Shown here: positions 34,802 to 45,625 of the stretch, one piece after another
How positions within the stretch are numbered: position 1 is the first letter of the stretch
Layout of the letters: every line of letters starts with the position of its first letter
Source: Nocardioides sp. CFH 31398
GTDB lineage: Bacteria; Actinomycetota; Actinomycetes; Propionibacteriales; Nocardioidaceae
DNA: 59,349 bases
NCBI RefSeq assembly: GCF_022436705.1
Contig: NZ_JAKUHT010000018.1
Span: 1-59,349, forward strand
Direction of reading: 5' to 3'
Notes under the pieces: generated by a model
What the model was told of the DNA's origin: nothing
What the model saw: only the letters and a program-made list of their open reading frames with translations
The model's database searches: none
Position numbers and translations under genes: made by a program

Positions 34802-36303
34802 CAGATCCCGGCGTGGGCGAGGCTGTCGGGCCGCGCCCGGCGCAGGTAGACCGCCCACGTCACGACCGCGCACACCACGTAGAACGCGGTGAACGTGGTG
34901 AAGGCGATGACCGTGGCGGAGCGGGGGTCGGCGACCCAGGGCGAGGAGAACGCGATGGGGATGAGGAACCCGCCGATGGCGCCGACGGCCCCGATCACGC
35001 CGATGGCCGCGGAGGCCTCCTTCGTGGAGCGGGCGAGCGCGGCGTGCCGCTCCGGGGTGCCCTCCTCGGTCGAGCGCTCCGCCCGGGTGCGCCAGATCGC
35101 GGGGATCATCTTGTACGTCGAGCCGTTGCCGATCCCGGTGCAGGCGAAGACGACCGCGAAGCAGACCAGGAACGGGGCGAACCACGACTGGTTCTCGGTC
35201 GCGATCGCCGGGTCGGCCGTCGGGTTCGGGGTCAGCTGCAGCAGGGTCGCCAGCACGAGCAGCGTGAACACGATCATCCCGGCGAACGCGGCGAGGGTGA
35301 CCTTCGCGCCGCCCCAGCGGTCCGCCATCCAGCCGCCCAGCGGGCGGGTCGCGGAGCCGATCAGGGCGCCGAGGAACGCGAAGTAGGCGAAGTAGATGCC
35401 GGTGCCTAGCGGTGCGGGCTCCGGGACCCAGAAGTTGAGGCGGATCAGCAGCGGCATCGCGGCGGAGTAGCCGATGAAGGAGCCGAAGGTGCCGATGTAG
35501 AGGAACGCCATGATCCAGGTGTGGCGCTCGCGCACCACGACGAGCTGGTCGCGCGGCCGGGAGACCGCGGTGCCGAGGTTGTCCATGAAGAACCAGGCGG
35601 CGGCGGTCGCGACGAGCGCGAGGCCGGCGTACAGCCAGCCGGCGCGCTCGAGGCTGATGCCCGACGAGCTGGCCTGCACCAGCCCGAAGATCCCGGCGCC
35701 GCCGACGACGACCGGCAGGAAGAACTGGATGAGCGCGACCCCGAGGTTGCCACCGGCGGCGTTGAGACCGAGCGCGGCGCCCTTCTTGGCCGCCGGGTAG
35801 AAGAAGTTGATGTTCGCCATCGAGCTCGCGAAGTTGCCGCCGCCGAAGCCCGCCGTGGCGGCGATCAGGCAGAACGCCCAGAACGGGGTGTCCGGGTTCT
35901 GCACCGCGATCGCGAACAGCACCGTGGGGATCAGCAGCAGCGCCGCGGAGACCGCCGTCCAGTTGCGACCGCCGAAGGCCGGGACCGCCAGCGTGTAGGG
36001 CACCCGCAGCAGCGACCCCACCAGGTTCGGCAGCGCCACCAGCACGAACAGCTGCTGGGGCGAGAAGTCGAAGCCCATGGAGACGAGGAACGCCGAGCTG
36101 ACGCTCCAGATCAGCCACACCGAGAAGCCGAGGTGCTCGGCGAAGACCGACCACGCCAGGTTGCGACGCGCGACCGCGCGGCCCCGGGTCTCCCAGAACT
36201 CGGGGTCCTCCGGGCGCCAGTCGTCGATCCAGCGTCCGGTACGGCGGCCGCTCGGCGCGGCGGCCTCGTCAGCGGACGCCCGGGGGTCGTCGATCAGGGT
36301 CAT
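34801..36303 (-). CDS. narK: Nitrate/nitrite MFS transporter
   Basis: A 500-residue, 12-helix NarK-family transporter. It carries the two nitrate-signature regions, GGGNFASSMANINFFYP near residue 155 and AAGGNLGVALIQF near residue 185, plus the conserved arginines. It starts at ATG 36303 with a GAGGAG Shine-Dalgarno. It is the first gene of the nitrate cluster; the 390-bp gap upstream holds a TTGACA box and phased repeats likely to bind NnaR or GlnR. Confidence 0.94.
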   Translation of the reverse strand: MTLIDDPRASADEAAAPSGRRTGRWIDDWRPEDPEFWETRGRAVARRNLAWSVFAEHLGFSVWLIWSVSSAFLVSMGFDFSPQQLFVLVALPNLVGSLLRVPYTLAVPAFGGRNWTAVSAALLLIPTVLFAIAVQNPDTPFWAFCLIAATAGFGGGNFASSMANINFFYPAAKKGAALGLNAAGGNLGVALIQFFLPVVVGGAGIFGLVQASSSGISLERAGWLYAGLALVATAAAWFFMDNLGTAVSRPRDQLVVVRERHTWIMAFLYIGTFGSFIGYSAAMPLLIRLNFWVPEPAPLGTGIYFAYFAFLGALIGSATRPLGGWMADRWGGAKVTLAAFAGMIVFTLLVLATLLQLTPNPTADPAIATENQSWFAPFLVCFAVVFACTGIGNGSTYKMIPAIWRTRAERSTEEGTPERHAALARSTKEASAAIGVIGAVGAIGGFLIPIAFSSPWVADPRSATVIAFTTFTAFYVVCAVVTWAVYLRRARPDSLAHAGI

Positions 36304-36344
36304 GCGGGCTCCTCGGGTCGGTGTGCCCTGATCCTCGGCAACCC

Positions 36345-36406
36345 GTGTGTCGCCCGTGTGTCGTCGTGTGTGAGGCCGGTGTCAACTTCCCCTCACGACC
36401 TCACAC
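36345..36406 (-). promoter_or_regulatory. narK control region: phased GTGTGT repeats and inverted repeat
   Basis: GTGTGTCG starts at 36345 and 36356 and GTGTGTGAG at 36366, so three half-sites are spaced 11 and 10 bp, one helical turn each. GTGTGAGG (36368-36375) is repeated inverted as CCTCACAC (36399-36406). A perfect TTGACA lies between on the minus strand at 36385-36380, but no TANNNT follows at normal spacing, as in activator-dependent promoters. The remaining 36407-36600 shows nothing I can interpret. Confidence 0.5.
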
Positions 36407-36632
36407 CGCCCCGCAGAGCGGCATCGGAACGCCGGCGGGGCCGCCGGAGAACCCCTGCGGCGGTCGAGCGGGGACGAGCCCCTCGAGGATGGGCCGCGTC
36501 GAGACCGGCTCACCGGTCCTCGCGGAGGCTCAGCCCCGCCCGACCACTTGCGCCCGGCCTCCCGAGGGGGCCGGGTGCCGCTCGTCGCACCCAGCCGACC
36601 GCTCGTCGCGCCGTGCGCCGTGGCGCGCGTCA

Positions 36633-36656
36633 CGTGACGGTGATCACTCCTAGGTT
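36633..36656 (+). promoter_or_regulatory. CRP-type site and -10 box of the acetate operon
   Basis: CGTGA-N6-TCACT at 36633-36648 matches the actinobacterial CRP consensus TGTGA-N6-TCACA in its eight core bases. The -10 box TAGGTT follows at 36651-36656. The site's centre is about 22 bp before the expected start of transcription, so bound CRP would overlap RNA polymerase and more likely repress. The 12-bp palindrome CGTCACGTGACG (36628-36639) overlaps it. Confidence 0.6.
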
Positions 36657-36691
36657 GCTGCCATCACCCAGCCCTGTCCCCAGGAGGCACG

Positions 36692-37054
36692 ATGGCGCAC
36701 GTCGACAAGGACCCAGACGCGGGTCACTACCGGGCGGACTCCGCCCCGATCTACAAGGAGCTCCACGAGACCGCGGAGTTCGCGGAGCTGCGCAAGAAGT
36801 ACCGCGGCTGGGCCATCCCGGCCACGGTCGCGTTCCTGGTCTGGTACCTGCTCTACGTCGTCCTCTCGAACTGGGCGCCCGGCCTGATGGGCATCAAGGT
36901 GATCGGCAACATCAACATCGCCCTCGTGCTGGGGCTGCTGCAGTTCGTCACCACCTTCGGCATCGCGTACCTCTACGCCAAGCACTCGTCGAAGGCCCTC
37001 GACCCGCTCGCCACCTCCCTCGGCGAGCGCTACGCCCGGGAGGCCGGCCAGTGA
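36692..37054 (+). CDS. DUF485 membrane protein, ActP partner
   Basis: A 120-residue protein with a soluble N-terminus containing FAELRKKYRGWAIP, the DUF485 hallmark, and two membrane helices (TVAFLVWYLLYVVLSNW; NIALVLGLLQFVTTFGIAYLY). DUF485 proteins accompany acetate/monocarboxylate symporters, as YjcH with ActP in E. coli. The ATG has a CAGGAGG Shine-Dalgarno. The stop overlaps the actP GTG by 4 bases. Confidence 0.92.
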   Translation: MAHVDKDPDAGHYRADSAPIYKELHETAEFAELRKKYRGWAIPATVAFLVWYLLYVVLSNWAPGLMGIKVIGNINIALVLGLLQFVTTFGIAYLYAKHSSKALDPLATSLGERYAREAGQ

Positions 37055-38646
37055 ACCAGCAGTTCCTCACCACCGGCCTGTTCCTCGCCGTCGTCCTGCT
37101 GACGGTCGGGATCACCTTCTACGCCAGCCGCCAGACCAAGACCGCCGCCGACTTCTACTCGGGCGGCCGCGGCTTCTCCGGCTTCCAGAACGGCCTCGCG
37201 ATCGGCGGCGACTACATGTCCGCCGCGTCCTTCCTGGGCATCTCCGGCGCCATCGCGCTCTACGGGTACGACGGCTTCCTCTACTCCATCGGCTTCCTCG
37301 TGGCGTGGCTCGTGGCCCTGCTGCTCGTCGCCGAGATGCTGCGCAACGCCGGCCGCTACACGATGGCCGACCAGCTCGCGTTCCGGATGCGTCAGCGCCC
37401 GGTCCGCACCGCGGCGTCCGTCTCGACCGTGGTCGTGTCGATCTTCTACCTGCTCGCGCAGATGGTCGGCGCGGGCGTGCTCGTCGCGCTGCTGCTGGAC
37501 GTCGACAGCCAGGCCGTGCAGAACCTGGTCATCGTGGGCGTCGGCGCGCTGATGATCTTCTACGTCACCGTCGGTGGCATGAAGGGCACGACGTACGTGC
37601 AGATCATCAAGGCCGTCCTGCTGATGGCCGGCTCGGCGCTGATCGTGTTCCTGGTGCTGCTGCGCTACAACTTCAACCTCTCCGCCCTGCTCGGCGACGC
37701 CGCGGAGAAGTCCGGCGCCGGGGACGCGTTCCTCGAGCCCGGCCTGCAGTACGGCGCGACGCTGACCTCGCAGGTCGACTTCCTGAGCCTCGGCATCGCG
37801 CTGGTGCTCGGCACCGCGGGCCTGCCGCACATCCTCATCCGCTTCTACACGGTCCCGACCGCGAAGGACGCGCGGAAGTCGGTGCTGTGGGCCATCGGCC
37901 TGATCGGTGCGTTCTACCTGATGACGCTCGTCCTCGGGTTCGGCGCCGCGGCGCTCATCGACACCGACGAGGCCGGCGCGACCGGCAACCTCGCCTCCCC
38001 GCTGCTGGCCCGCGAGGTCGGCGGCGGTGCGGACTCCGTCGGCGGCGCGATCCTCCTCGCCCTCATCGCGGCGGTCGCCTTCGCGACCATCCTCGCGGTG
38101 GTCGCGGGCCTCACCCTGGCGTCGTCGTCCTCGGTGGCGCACGACCTCTACAAGGGCGTGTTCAAGAAGGACAAGGCCGTCACCGAGAAGGACGAGGTCC
38201 GCGTCGCGAAGCTCGCGGCCGTCGTCATCGGCGCGGTCGCGATCGTGCTGGCCATCCCGGCGCAGCAGCTCAACATCGCCTTCCTCGTCGCCCTGGCCTT
38301 CGCGGTCGCGGCGTCGGCGAACCTGCCCGCCATCCTCTTCAACATGTTCTGGGGCCGCTTCAACACCCGCGGCGCCTGCTGGAGCATCTACGGCGGCCTG
38401 ATCTCGTGCGTCGGCCTGGTCGTCCTGTCCCCGGTGATGTCCGGGGCGGAGACCTCGCTGTTCCCGAACGCCGACTTCGCGATCTTCCCGCTGAACAACC
38501 CGGGCATCGTGTCGATCCCGCTGGGCTTCCTGCTCGGCATCATCGGCACGCTGACCGCGCGGGAGCCGGCCTCGGAGCGGCTGTACCCGGAGCTCGAGGT
38601 CCGCGCCCTGACCGGCGCGGGCGCCGAGGGCGCCAGCCAGCACTGA
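37051..38646 (+). CDS. actP: Cation/acetate symporter
   Basis: A 531-residue SSS-family symporter with about 13 membrane helices. The motifs TAADFYSGGRGFSGFQNGLA, GGDYMSAASFLGISG and GTAGLPHILIRFYTVP identify the ActP/MctC group, which takes up acetate and related acids. It is followed by a terminator and then by acsA, giving an uptake-activation module. Starts GTG 37051. Confidence 0.94.
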   Translation: MNQQFLTTGLFLAVVLLTVGITFYASRQTKTAADFYSGGRGFSGFQNGLAIGGDYMSAASFLGISGAIALYGYDGFLYSIGFLVAWLVALLLVAEMLRNAGRYTMADQLAFRMRQRPVRTAASVSTVVVSIFYLLAQMVGAGVLVALLLDVDSQAVQNLVIVGVGALMIFYVTVGGMKGTTYVQIIKAVLLMAGSALIVFLVLLRYNFNLSALLGDAAEKSGAGDAFLEPGLQYGATLTSQVDFLSLGIALVLGTAGLPHILIRFYTVPTAKDARKSVLWAIGLIGAFYLMTLVLGFGAAALIDTDEAGATGNLASPLLAREVGGGADSVGGAILLALIAAVAFATILAVVAGLTLASSSSVAHDLYKGVFKKDKAVTEKDEVRVAKLAAVVIGAVAIVLAIPAQQLNIAFLVALAFAVAASANLPAILFNMFWGRFNTRGACWSIYGGLISCVGLVVLSPVMSGAETSLFPNADFAIFPLNNPGIVSIPLGFLLGIIGTLTAREPASERLYPELEVRALTGAGAEGASQH

Positions 38647-38668
38647 CCCCACACCGGCCCAGGGCCAC

Positions 38669-38708
38669 GGACGGCGGGAACCCTCTCCTCGGAGGGTCCC
38701 CGCCGTCC
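38669..38708 (+). terminator. Terminator between actP and acsA
   Basis: GGACGGCGGG and ACCCTC pair with GAGGGT and CCCGCCGTCC around a 6-base loop; one A/C mismatch divides the stem. It separates actP from acsA, which then needs its own promoter: TAGGCT at 38720-38725 is a suitable -10 box. Confidence 0.8.
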
Positions 38709-38754
38709 GCGTACCGCCCTAGGCTCGCCGTACCACCGTCGTCGGAGGAGAGAC

Positions 38755-40743
<1,989 letters not shown>

Positions 40744-40773
40744 CACCTCGCTCCCCCGGGGTCCGGGGGGAGG

Positions 40774-40812
40774 ACGGGGCGGGACCGGCGCACGGCGCCG
40801 GACCCGCCCCGT
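40774..40812 (+). terminator. acsA terminator
   Basis: ACGGGGCGGG and CCGGCGC pair with GCGCCGG and CCCGCCCCGT around a 3-base loop, with a single A-A mismatch. It begins 30 bp after the acsA stop. Confidence 0.85.
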
Positions 40813-40896
40813 TCCGCGTCCTGCCCCGCCGACCTCCGCTGGTCGAGCGCCCCGCTCACGCGACGACGACGTCCTCCATCGAGTCCACCGTGTCCG

Positions 40897-40951
40897 GTTC
40901 CTGACGTCTCGACCCTCGAGAGGCCCCCCTGAGGGTCACAACGTCAGGAAC
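40897..40951. repeat. Large two-tier inverted repeat between acsA and the protease gene
   Basis: GTTCCTGACGT (40897-40907) pairs over 11 bp with ACGTCAGGAAC (40941-40951), and inside it GACCCTC (40911-40917) pairs with GAGGGTC (40931-40937), leaving a 13-base loop. It lies between two ordinary terminators in a 294-bp gap without genes. Its purpose is not clear; a further terminator, a small RNA or an operator are all possible. Confidence 0.6.
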
Positions 40952-40988
40952 GGCATCGCTCACGCTGACCGAGACCCCGCAACGACGA

Positions 40989-41021
40989 ACGGCCCGCCAC
41001 CCCGGAGGGGTGACGGGCCGT
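40989..41021 (-). terminator. Terminator of the secreted protease gene
   Basis: ACGGCCCGCCACCCC pairs with GGGGTGACGGGCCGT around a 3-base loop with one mismatch. It starts 17 bp past the protease stop. Confidence 0.8.
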
Positions 41022-41037
41022 CCTACGTCGCGAGGGG

Positions 41038-42369
41038 TCAGCGCCGGCGCTTCTTCCTCATGATGTGGGTCCTGCCGATGTTGTCGATGCGCGCCACCCG
41101 GGTGATGAGGCTGTAGCTGTTGGTGCCGCCGGTGGTGATGCCGCGGGCGGTGTTGCCGGAGAAGTTCGGGCCACCGCTGTCGCCGGGGCTGCTCATCTTC
41201 CGGCGGGTCTTGTCCAGGCCGCAGTAGGTCTCACCGTTGGTGAAGCGACCGCAGATGTTGGTGCGCACGATCTTCGAGCAGTTGTAGCCGCTGGTGCGGC
41301 CCCACTTGCAGACCGTCGCGCCGCGCGGGGCGTTGCGGACCTTCAGGACGGCGCGGTCCTTGCGGCCGCTCTTGTAGCGGAACTTCGCGACGGCCTTGTG
41401 CCCGTTGCTGCGGTTCACCTGGTTCCACTGCAGGTCGGTGCGGCGGCTCTTCGCCTTCACGGCCTTCTTCAGGGTGCCCGGCTTGTTGATGTAGCGCAGG
41501 CGGTTCGGGCAGTGGCCCGAGGTGATGACGCCGGGGCGGCCCTTGCGCTTCGCCGTGAAGCCGGCGGTGCAGATGAACTTGTTGCTGTTGACCGGGCGGC
41601 CGCCGACGATCTTGCGCTGCAACGTCAGCGGGCTGTCGGTCTCGGTGGTCGTGACCTCCAGCGGGAGGGCCGCGCCGGGCAGCGCCTGCGAGGCGCGACC
41701 GAGGACGCCGTCCACGGCCCCCTCCACCGCGCGACCCGCGGCACCCTCGGCCGGGGTGTACTCCAGGTCCATCGTCTGGGTCTCGGCGTCGTACCCGGCG
41801 GTCACCGACTGCAGGGCCTCGCCGCCGGCCGACTCGACGAGCTCCTGGGAGAGCTCCTCGAGCTCGCGGTAGCTGGCCGGGGCGCCGAAGGTGACCTCGA
41901 CGTCGACGGGCAGCTTCTCGATCCGCGCGACCTCGGAGGCGCCGGGGCGCGTGGTGGTCTGGATCCAGTTCGGCTCGCCCGGCTCGGACGCGATGCCGCC
42001 GGTGACGTACTGGTCGGGGTTCCGCTGCGCGTAGGAGTCGAGGTACGCCGCGAACGCGTCGACGCCGCGGTGGGTCTCGACCAGGTCGGCGAGGTCCTCG
42101 CCGGAGGAGCGCGCGTAGGTGCGCAGGTCCTCCATCAGCGCCGGCGACACCGAGTCGGTGGACGCGCGCTGCGCCCGGACGACGAACGAGCCGGTGCGGG
42201 CCGGGGCCTCGCGGACGAGCACGTCCGGGCCCTGCGCGGCGGCGCCGTCCTGGCCGGGCTCGTCGGCGGCCGACGCGCTCAGCGAGAAGGCCGCGGTCAA
42301 CGAGGCCGCGATCCCGAGCGTCGCCGAGACGGCGACGAACCGCCTCCCTGCCGTGCGTGTGCTCCCCAT
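41038..42369 (-). CDS. Secreted S1-family serine protease with propeptide
   Basis: A 443-residue exported protease. An N-terminal signal peptide ([20 protein letters not shown] ending at SASAADEP) is followed by a pro-region to about residue 235, and a chymotrypsin/streptogrisin-like domain. The catalytic His is in VITSGHC, the likely Asp in RRTDLQW, and the Ser in [11 protein letters not shown]. Five or more cysteines suggest disulfides. The mature part is rich in Lys and Arg and ends in MRKKRRR, unusual for a secreted protease. Starts ATG 42369 with GGAGGT. The position matches Rv3668c. Confidence 0.9.
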   Translation of the reverse strand: MGSTRTAGRRFVAVSATLGIAASLTAAFSLSASAADEPGQDGAAAQGPDVLVREAPARTGSFVVRAQRASTDSVSPALMEDLRTYARSSGEDLADLVETHRGVDAFAAYLDSYAQRNPDQYVTGGIASEPGEPNWIQTTTRPGASEVARIEKLPVDVEVTFGAPASYRELEELSQELVESAGGEALQSVTAGYDAETQTMDLEYTPAEGAAGRAVEGAVDGVLGRASQALPGAALPLEVTTTETDSPLTLQRKIVGGRPVNSNKFICTAGFTAKRKGRPGVITSGHCPNRLRYINKPGTLKKAVKAKSRRTDLQWNQVNRSNGHKAVAKFRYKSGRKDRAVLKVRNAPRGATVCKWGRTSGYNCSKIVRTNICGRFTNGETYCGLDKTRRKMSSPGDSGGPNFSGNTARGITTGGTNSYSLITRVARIDNIGRTHIMRKKRRR

Positions 42370-42429
42370 GGGGACCTCCAGTCTGTGGGGCGGCGCCCGA
42401 GGCGCCCGTGTCTGCAGTACGCGCCGTGA

Positions 42430-42471
42430 CCCCCGGGAGGTTGCCCGGGGGCGGCGGTGTCCGGAGGACAC
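42430..42471. other. Two hairpins in the protease/nhaA intergenic gap
   Basis: CCCCCGGG/CCCGGGGG (42430-42451, 6-base loop) and GTGTCC/GGACAC (42457-42471, 3-base loop) lie 60-100 bp upstream of the protease start, probably in its mRNA leader. I compared them with the c-di-AMP and TPP riboswitch cores from memory and see no match. Confidence 0.4.
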
Positions 42472-42605
42472 CCTGCCACGGCCTCTGCGTCGGATACCCG
42501 AGGTTGGCGGTACGAAACCTCCGCGCCCCACCATCACCTACGCTGGTGGGCGGTGCGCCGGGAAGTCTGGTCGGCAGTCTGCCGCCGACCCCTTGGGAGG
42601 ACCCG

Positions 42606-43928
42606 ATGACCGCGCCGAGCACCCCACCCGGCACCCCGCCCGCCTCCGGGCGCCGCCGCCTGCTCACGCGCGGCTCGTGGCTGGAGGACTCCCGCATCGC
42701 CGCGGTGCTGCGCACCGAGACCGCCGGCGGGATGCTCCTCATCGCCGGGGCGGTCGTCGCCATCGTCTGGGCCAACACCCCCTGGGCCCACCTGTACGAG
42801 GGCGCCCGCGACGTCGTGGTCGGCCCGGCGTCGCTGCACCTCGACCTCTCGATCGGCACCTGGGCGGCCGACGGTCTCCTCGCGATCTTCTTCTTCGTGG
42901 TCGGCCTCGAGCTCAAGCGGGAGTTCGTCGCCGGCGACCTCCGCGACCCCCGACGCGCCGCGTTGCCCATGGCCGCCGCGGTCGGCGGGATGGTCGCGCC
43001 CGCGCTGGTCTTCGTGGCCTGGAACGTCGGGCCGGGCGGTGACCTGCGCGGCTGGGCGATCCCGACCGCGACGGACATCGCCTTCGCGGTGGCGATCCTG
43101 GCGGTGATCAGCACCCACCTCCCGACCGGCCTGCGGACCTTCCTGCTGACCCTCGCGGTCGTCGACGACCTGCTGGCCATCACGATCATCGCGCTCTTCT
43201 ACACCGAGGAGCTGGCCCCGCTGTTCCTCCTCGCGGCACTGGTCCCGCTCGGGCTCTTCGCGCTGCTGGTCCAGAAGCGCGTCACGCACCCGCTCCTGCT
43301 GGTGCCGCTCGCGGTGCTCACCTGGGGCCTGGTCCACGAGTCCGGCGTCCACGCGACCGTCGCCGGCGTCCTCCTGGGCTTCACCGTGCCGGTGCTCGCG
43401 CGCGACGGCAGCGGGCCCGACCACGGGCTGGCCAGCCACCTGGAGCACCTCGTGCGCCCCATCTCGGCGGGTATCGCCGTCCCCGTGTTCGCCTTCTTCG
43501 CCGCCGGCGTGACCGTCGGCGGCCTCTCCGGCCTGCTGGACTCGCTCCGCGACCCGGTCGCGCTGGGCATCCTCACGGGCCTGGTCGTCGGCAAGACGGT
43601 CGGCATCGCGGGCTCGACGTGGCTGCTGGCCCGGTTCACCAGGGCCGACCTGGACGACGACCTCGCGTGGATCGACGTCATCGGGATGGCGATGCTGGCC
43701 GGGGTCGGCTTCACCGTGTCCCTGCTGATCGGCGAGCTGGCGTTCGGCCAGGGCAGCGAGCGGGACGAGCACGTCAAGGTCGGGGTGCTGCTCGGGTCCC
43801 TCACCGCGGTCCTGCTCGCCAGCGTCGTCCTGCGTCTCCGCAACGGCGTCTACCGCAGGATCGCCGCGCGCGAGTCCCTCGATGAGGACGCGGACGGGGT
43901 ACCGGACGTCTACCAGCGCGACACCTGA
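42606..43928 (+). CDS. nhaA: Na+/H+ antiporter NhaA
   Basis: A 440-residue antiporter with 12 membrane helices. The ion-binding aspartate pair is in [10 protein letters not shown], and helix IV has the unwound [12 protein letters not shown] region. [13 protein letters not shown] is another family signature. Starts ATG 42606 with GGAGGA; TACGCT at 42539 is a plausible -10 box. The C-terminal acidic tail ([15 protein letters not shown]) extends beyond the family core. Role: sodium and pH homeostasis. Confidence 0.96.
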   Translation: MTAPSTPPGTPPASGRRRLLTRGSWLEDSRIAAVLRTETAGGMLLIAGAVVAIVWANTPWAHLYEGARDVVVGPASLHLDLSIGTWAADGLLAIFFFVVGLELKREFVAGDLRDPRRAALPMAAAVGGMVAPALVFVAWNVGPGGDLRGWAIPTATDIAFAVAILAVISTHLPTGLRTFLLTLAVVDDLLAITIIALFYTEELAPLFLLAALVPLGLFALLVQKRVTHPLLLVPLAVLTWGLVHESGVHATVAGVLLGFTVPVLARDGSGPDHGLASHLEHLVRPISAGIAVPVFAFFAAGVTVGGLSGLLDSLRDPVALGILTGLVVGKTVGIAGSTWLLARFTRADLDDDLAWIDVIGMAMLAGVGFTVSLLIGELAFGQGSERDEHVKVGVLLGSLTAVLLASVVLRLRNGVYRRIAARESLDEDADGVPDVYQRDT

Positions 43929-43995
43929 TCGCGCCCGCCGGGGCCCCCCTTCTGTAGGGTCGTGGCGCACCACCGCCGCCGACACGAGGACGCAG

Positions 43996-44400
43996 ATGGC
44001 ACACGCACCGGCACCGGACACCGAGCCCACCATCGGCAAGCTCGTCGCCGACGTCAGCCGGGACATCTCGACCCTGGTCTCCAAGGAGATCCAGCTCGCG
44101 AAGTCCGAGCTGAAGGTGAGCGTCAGCAACGGGGCTGTGGGGGTCGGCTTCTTCGCGGTCGCGGGCTTCCTCGCGGTGCTGGCGATCATCATGCTGTCGG
44201 TCGCCATCGCCTACTTCATCAACTGGAACGGCGACGGCCTGGCGCTGCACTGGGCCTTCCTCATCGTCTTCGGTGGCTACGTCCTGATCGCCGCGGTCCT
44301 CGCCCTGCTGGGCGTCCGCAAGGTCAAGAAGGTCCGTGGCCCCCAGCGCGCGATCAAGCAGGCGCAGGACACGAAGAAGGCGCTGACCAACCGCTCCTGA
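43996..44400 (+). CDS. Actinobacterial holin-like membrane protein (phage holin superfamily III)
   Basis: A 134-residue protein. The N-terminal amphipathic helix (TIGKLVADVSRDISTLVSKE, 20 residues) is followed by two membrane helices (FFAVAGFLAVLAIIMLSVAIA; LIVFGGYVLIAAVLALLG) and a basic tail. It belongs to the Actinobacterial Holin-X family, found as a single chromosomal gene here rather than in a prophage; no lysin is near. It occupies the place of Rv3669. A -10 box TAGGGT lies 40 bp upstream. Confidence 0.85.
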   Translation: MAHAPAPDTEPTIGKLVADVSRDISTLVSKEIQLAKSELKVSVSNGAVGVGFFAVAGFLAVLAIIMLSVAIAYFINWNGDGLALHWAFLIVFGGYVLIAAVLALLGVRKVKKVRGPQRAIKQAQDTKKALTNRS

Positions 44401-44449
44401 CGGTCGCCCGTCCCACCGGGTCACGACCTCGTGGGCTCGGTCGCGGGGG

Positions 44450-45625
44450 TCAGCCCGTGCAGGTGCCGGTGTCGACCGGTGCCGTGCTGCTGACGCCCGT
44501 GGCCGCGGACTGGGCCACCTGGTCGGCGGTGAGGGCGTAGCCGGTGTCGTCGTCGTTGACGGACGCCGCGAAGACCATGCCGAGCACGTTGCCGGTCGAC
44601 GACACGATGGGTCCCCCCGAGTTGCCGGGGCGCACGAGCGCCCGGATCGAGAAGGTGTCGCGGACGACGGTGCCCTCGCCGTAGATGTCGGGCGAGCGCA
44701 GCGACTGCTGCGCGCGGATCCGGCCGGGCTGGACGTCGTACGGGCCGTCCTCGGGGTAGCCGAGGACGGCGACGCCCTGGCCGCGGCGGCCCTCGGTGCT
44801 GAACTCGAGGGTGGGCCGGTCCTGGTCGTCGAGGGCGAGGACGGCGATGTCGAGCCCCGGGTCGTAGAGGACGACGTCCGCGGCGACGGTCGTGTCCCCG
44901 ATCTCGACCTCGGGGTCGTCCACGCCGGCGACGACGTGGGCGTTGGTCATGAGCCGGTCGTCGGCGTACAGGAAGCCGCTGCCCTCGACGCCGCGGCCGC
45001 ACTCGTTGGCGCCGCGGACCTTGAGCACGCTCTCGGCGGCGTCGACCACGTCGGGGTCGGTGAGCAGGCGGCGCGGACCGGGGCCGACCTCACGGATCTG
45101 CTCGTCGGCGAACGGCTCGAGGTAGCGGGGGAAGAAGGTGGTCCCGACGACGCCGTTGAACGCCTGCAGCGCCTGCCCGGCCTGGTCGGGCAGGACCCGG
45201 TCGACCTCCGACAGGATCGTGGAGTCGCGCACCAGCGGCGTGACGGAGCCGATCCGGCTGCCCGTGACGGCCAGCCCGAGCGCCCAGGCGACGACGAGGA
45301 CGGCGGCCGCCGAGAGCACGGCCCCGCCGACGGCGTCCAGGGCCCGGGCGGGCTGCCAGGTGACGCGGTCCCGCAGGCGCGCCCCGGTGTACTGCATCGC
45401 CGCCTGGCCCAGGGTGGCGCCGAGGATGACGATGAACAGCGCGCCGAGCGAGACCCACAGCGACGGCTCGGCGTCGCCGAGGGCGATGGGCGCCAGGACG
45501 ATCCCGAGCAGGCCGCCGAGCAGCAGGCCCACCGTCGCGAACGCGCCGGTGATGAAACCCTGCCAGTAGCCGGACAGCGCGTAGGCGCCGAGCAGGACGA
45601 CGAGCAGCCAGTCCAGCAGGTTCAC
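44450..45625 (-). CDS. marP: Membrane-anchored serine protease, MarP-like
   Basis: A 391-residue protein with four N-terminal membrane helices (a CvpA-like region, residues 1-120) and a periplasmic trypsin-like domain. Catalytic His is in TNAHVVAG, Asp in LDIAVLAL and Ser in RPGNSGGPIV. Cysteines near residue 207 and at the C-terminus (TGTCTG) can form the redox-sensitive disulfide known in MarP. In M. tuberculosis MarP (Rv3671c) is needed for acid and oxidative stress survival. GTGA overlap with the NUDIX gene: last gene of the nth-tlpA-nudix-marP operon. Confidence 0.93.
   Translation of the reverse strand: MNLLDWLLVVLLGAYALSGYWQGFITGAFATVGLLLGGLLGIVLAPIALGDAEPSLWVSLGALFIVILGATLGQAAMQYTGARLRDRVTWQPARALDAVGGAVLSAAAVLVVAWALGLAVTGSRIGSVTPLVRDSTILSEVDRVLPDQAGQALQAFNGVVGTTFFPRYLEPFADEQIREVGPGPRRLLTDPDVVDAAESVLKVRGANECGRGVEGSGFLYADDRLMTNAHVVAGVDDPEVEIGDTTVAADVVLYDPGLDIAVLALDDQDRPTLEFSTEGRRGQGVAVLGYPEDGPYDVQPGRIRAQQSLRSPDIYGEGTVVRDTFSIRALVRPGNSGGPIVSSTGNVLGMVFAASVNDDDTGYALTADQVAQSAATGVSSTAPVDTGTCTG

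Noticed and set aside
42380..42540. Riboswitch in the protease leader
   Set aside because: Hairpins are present but I see no conserved core of the c-di-AMP, TPP or cobalamin classes.
43996..44400. Prophage remnant because of the holin-like gene
   Set aside because: There is no lysin, integrase, attachment site or other phage gene, and this family is a normal chromosomal gene in actinomycetes.
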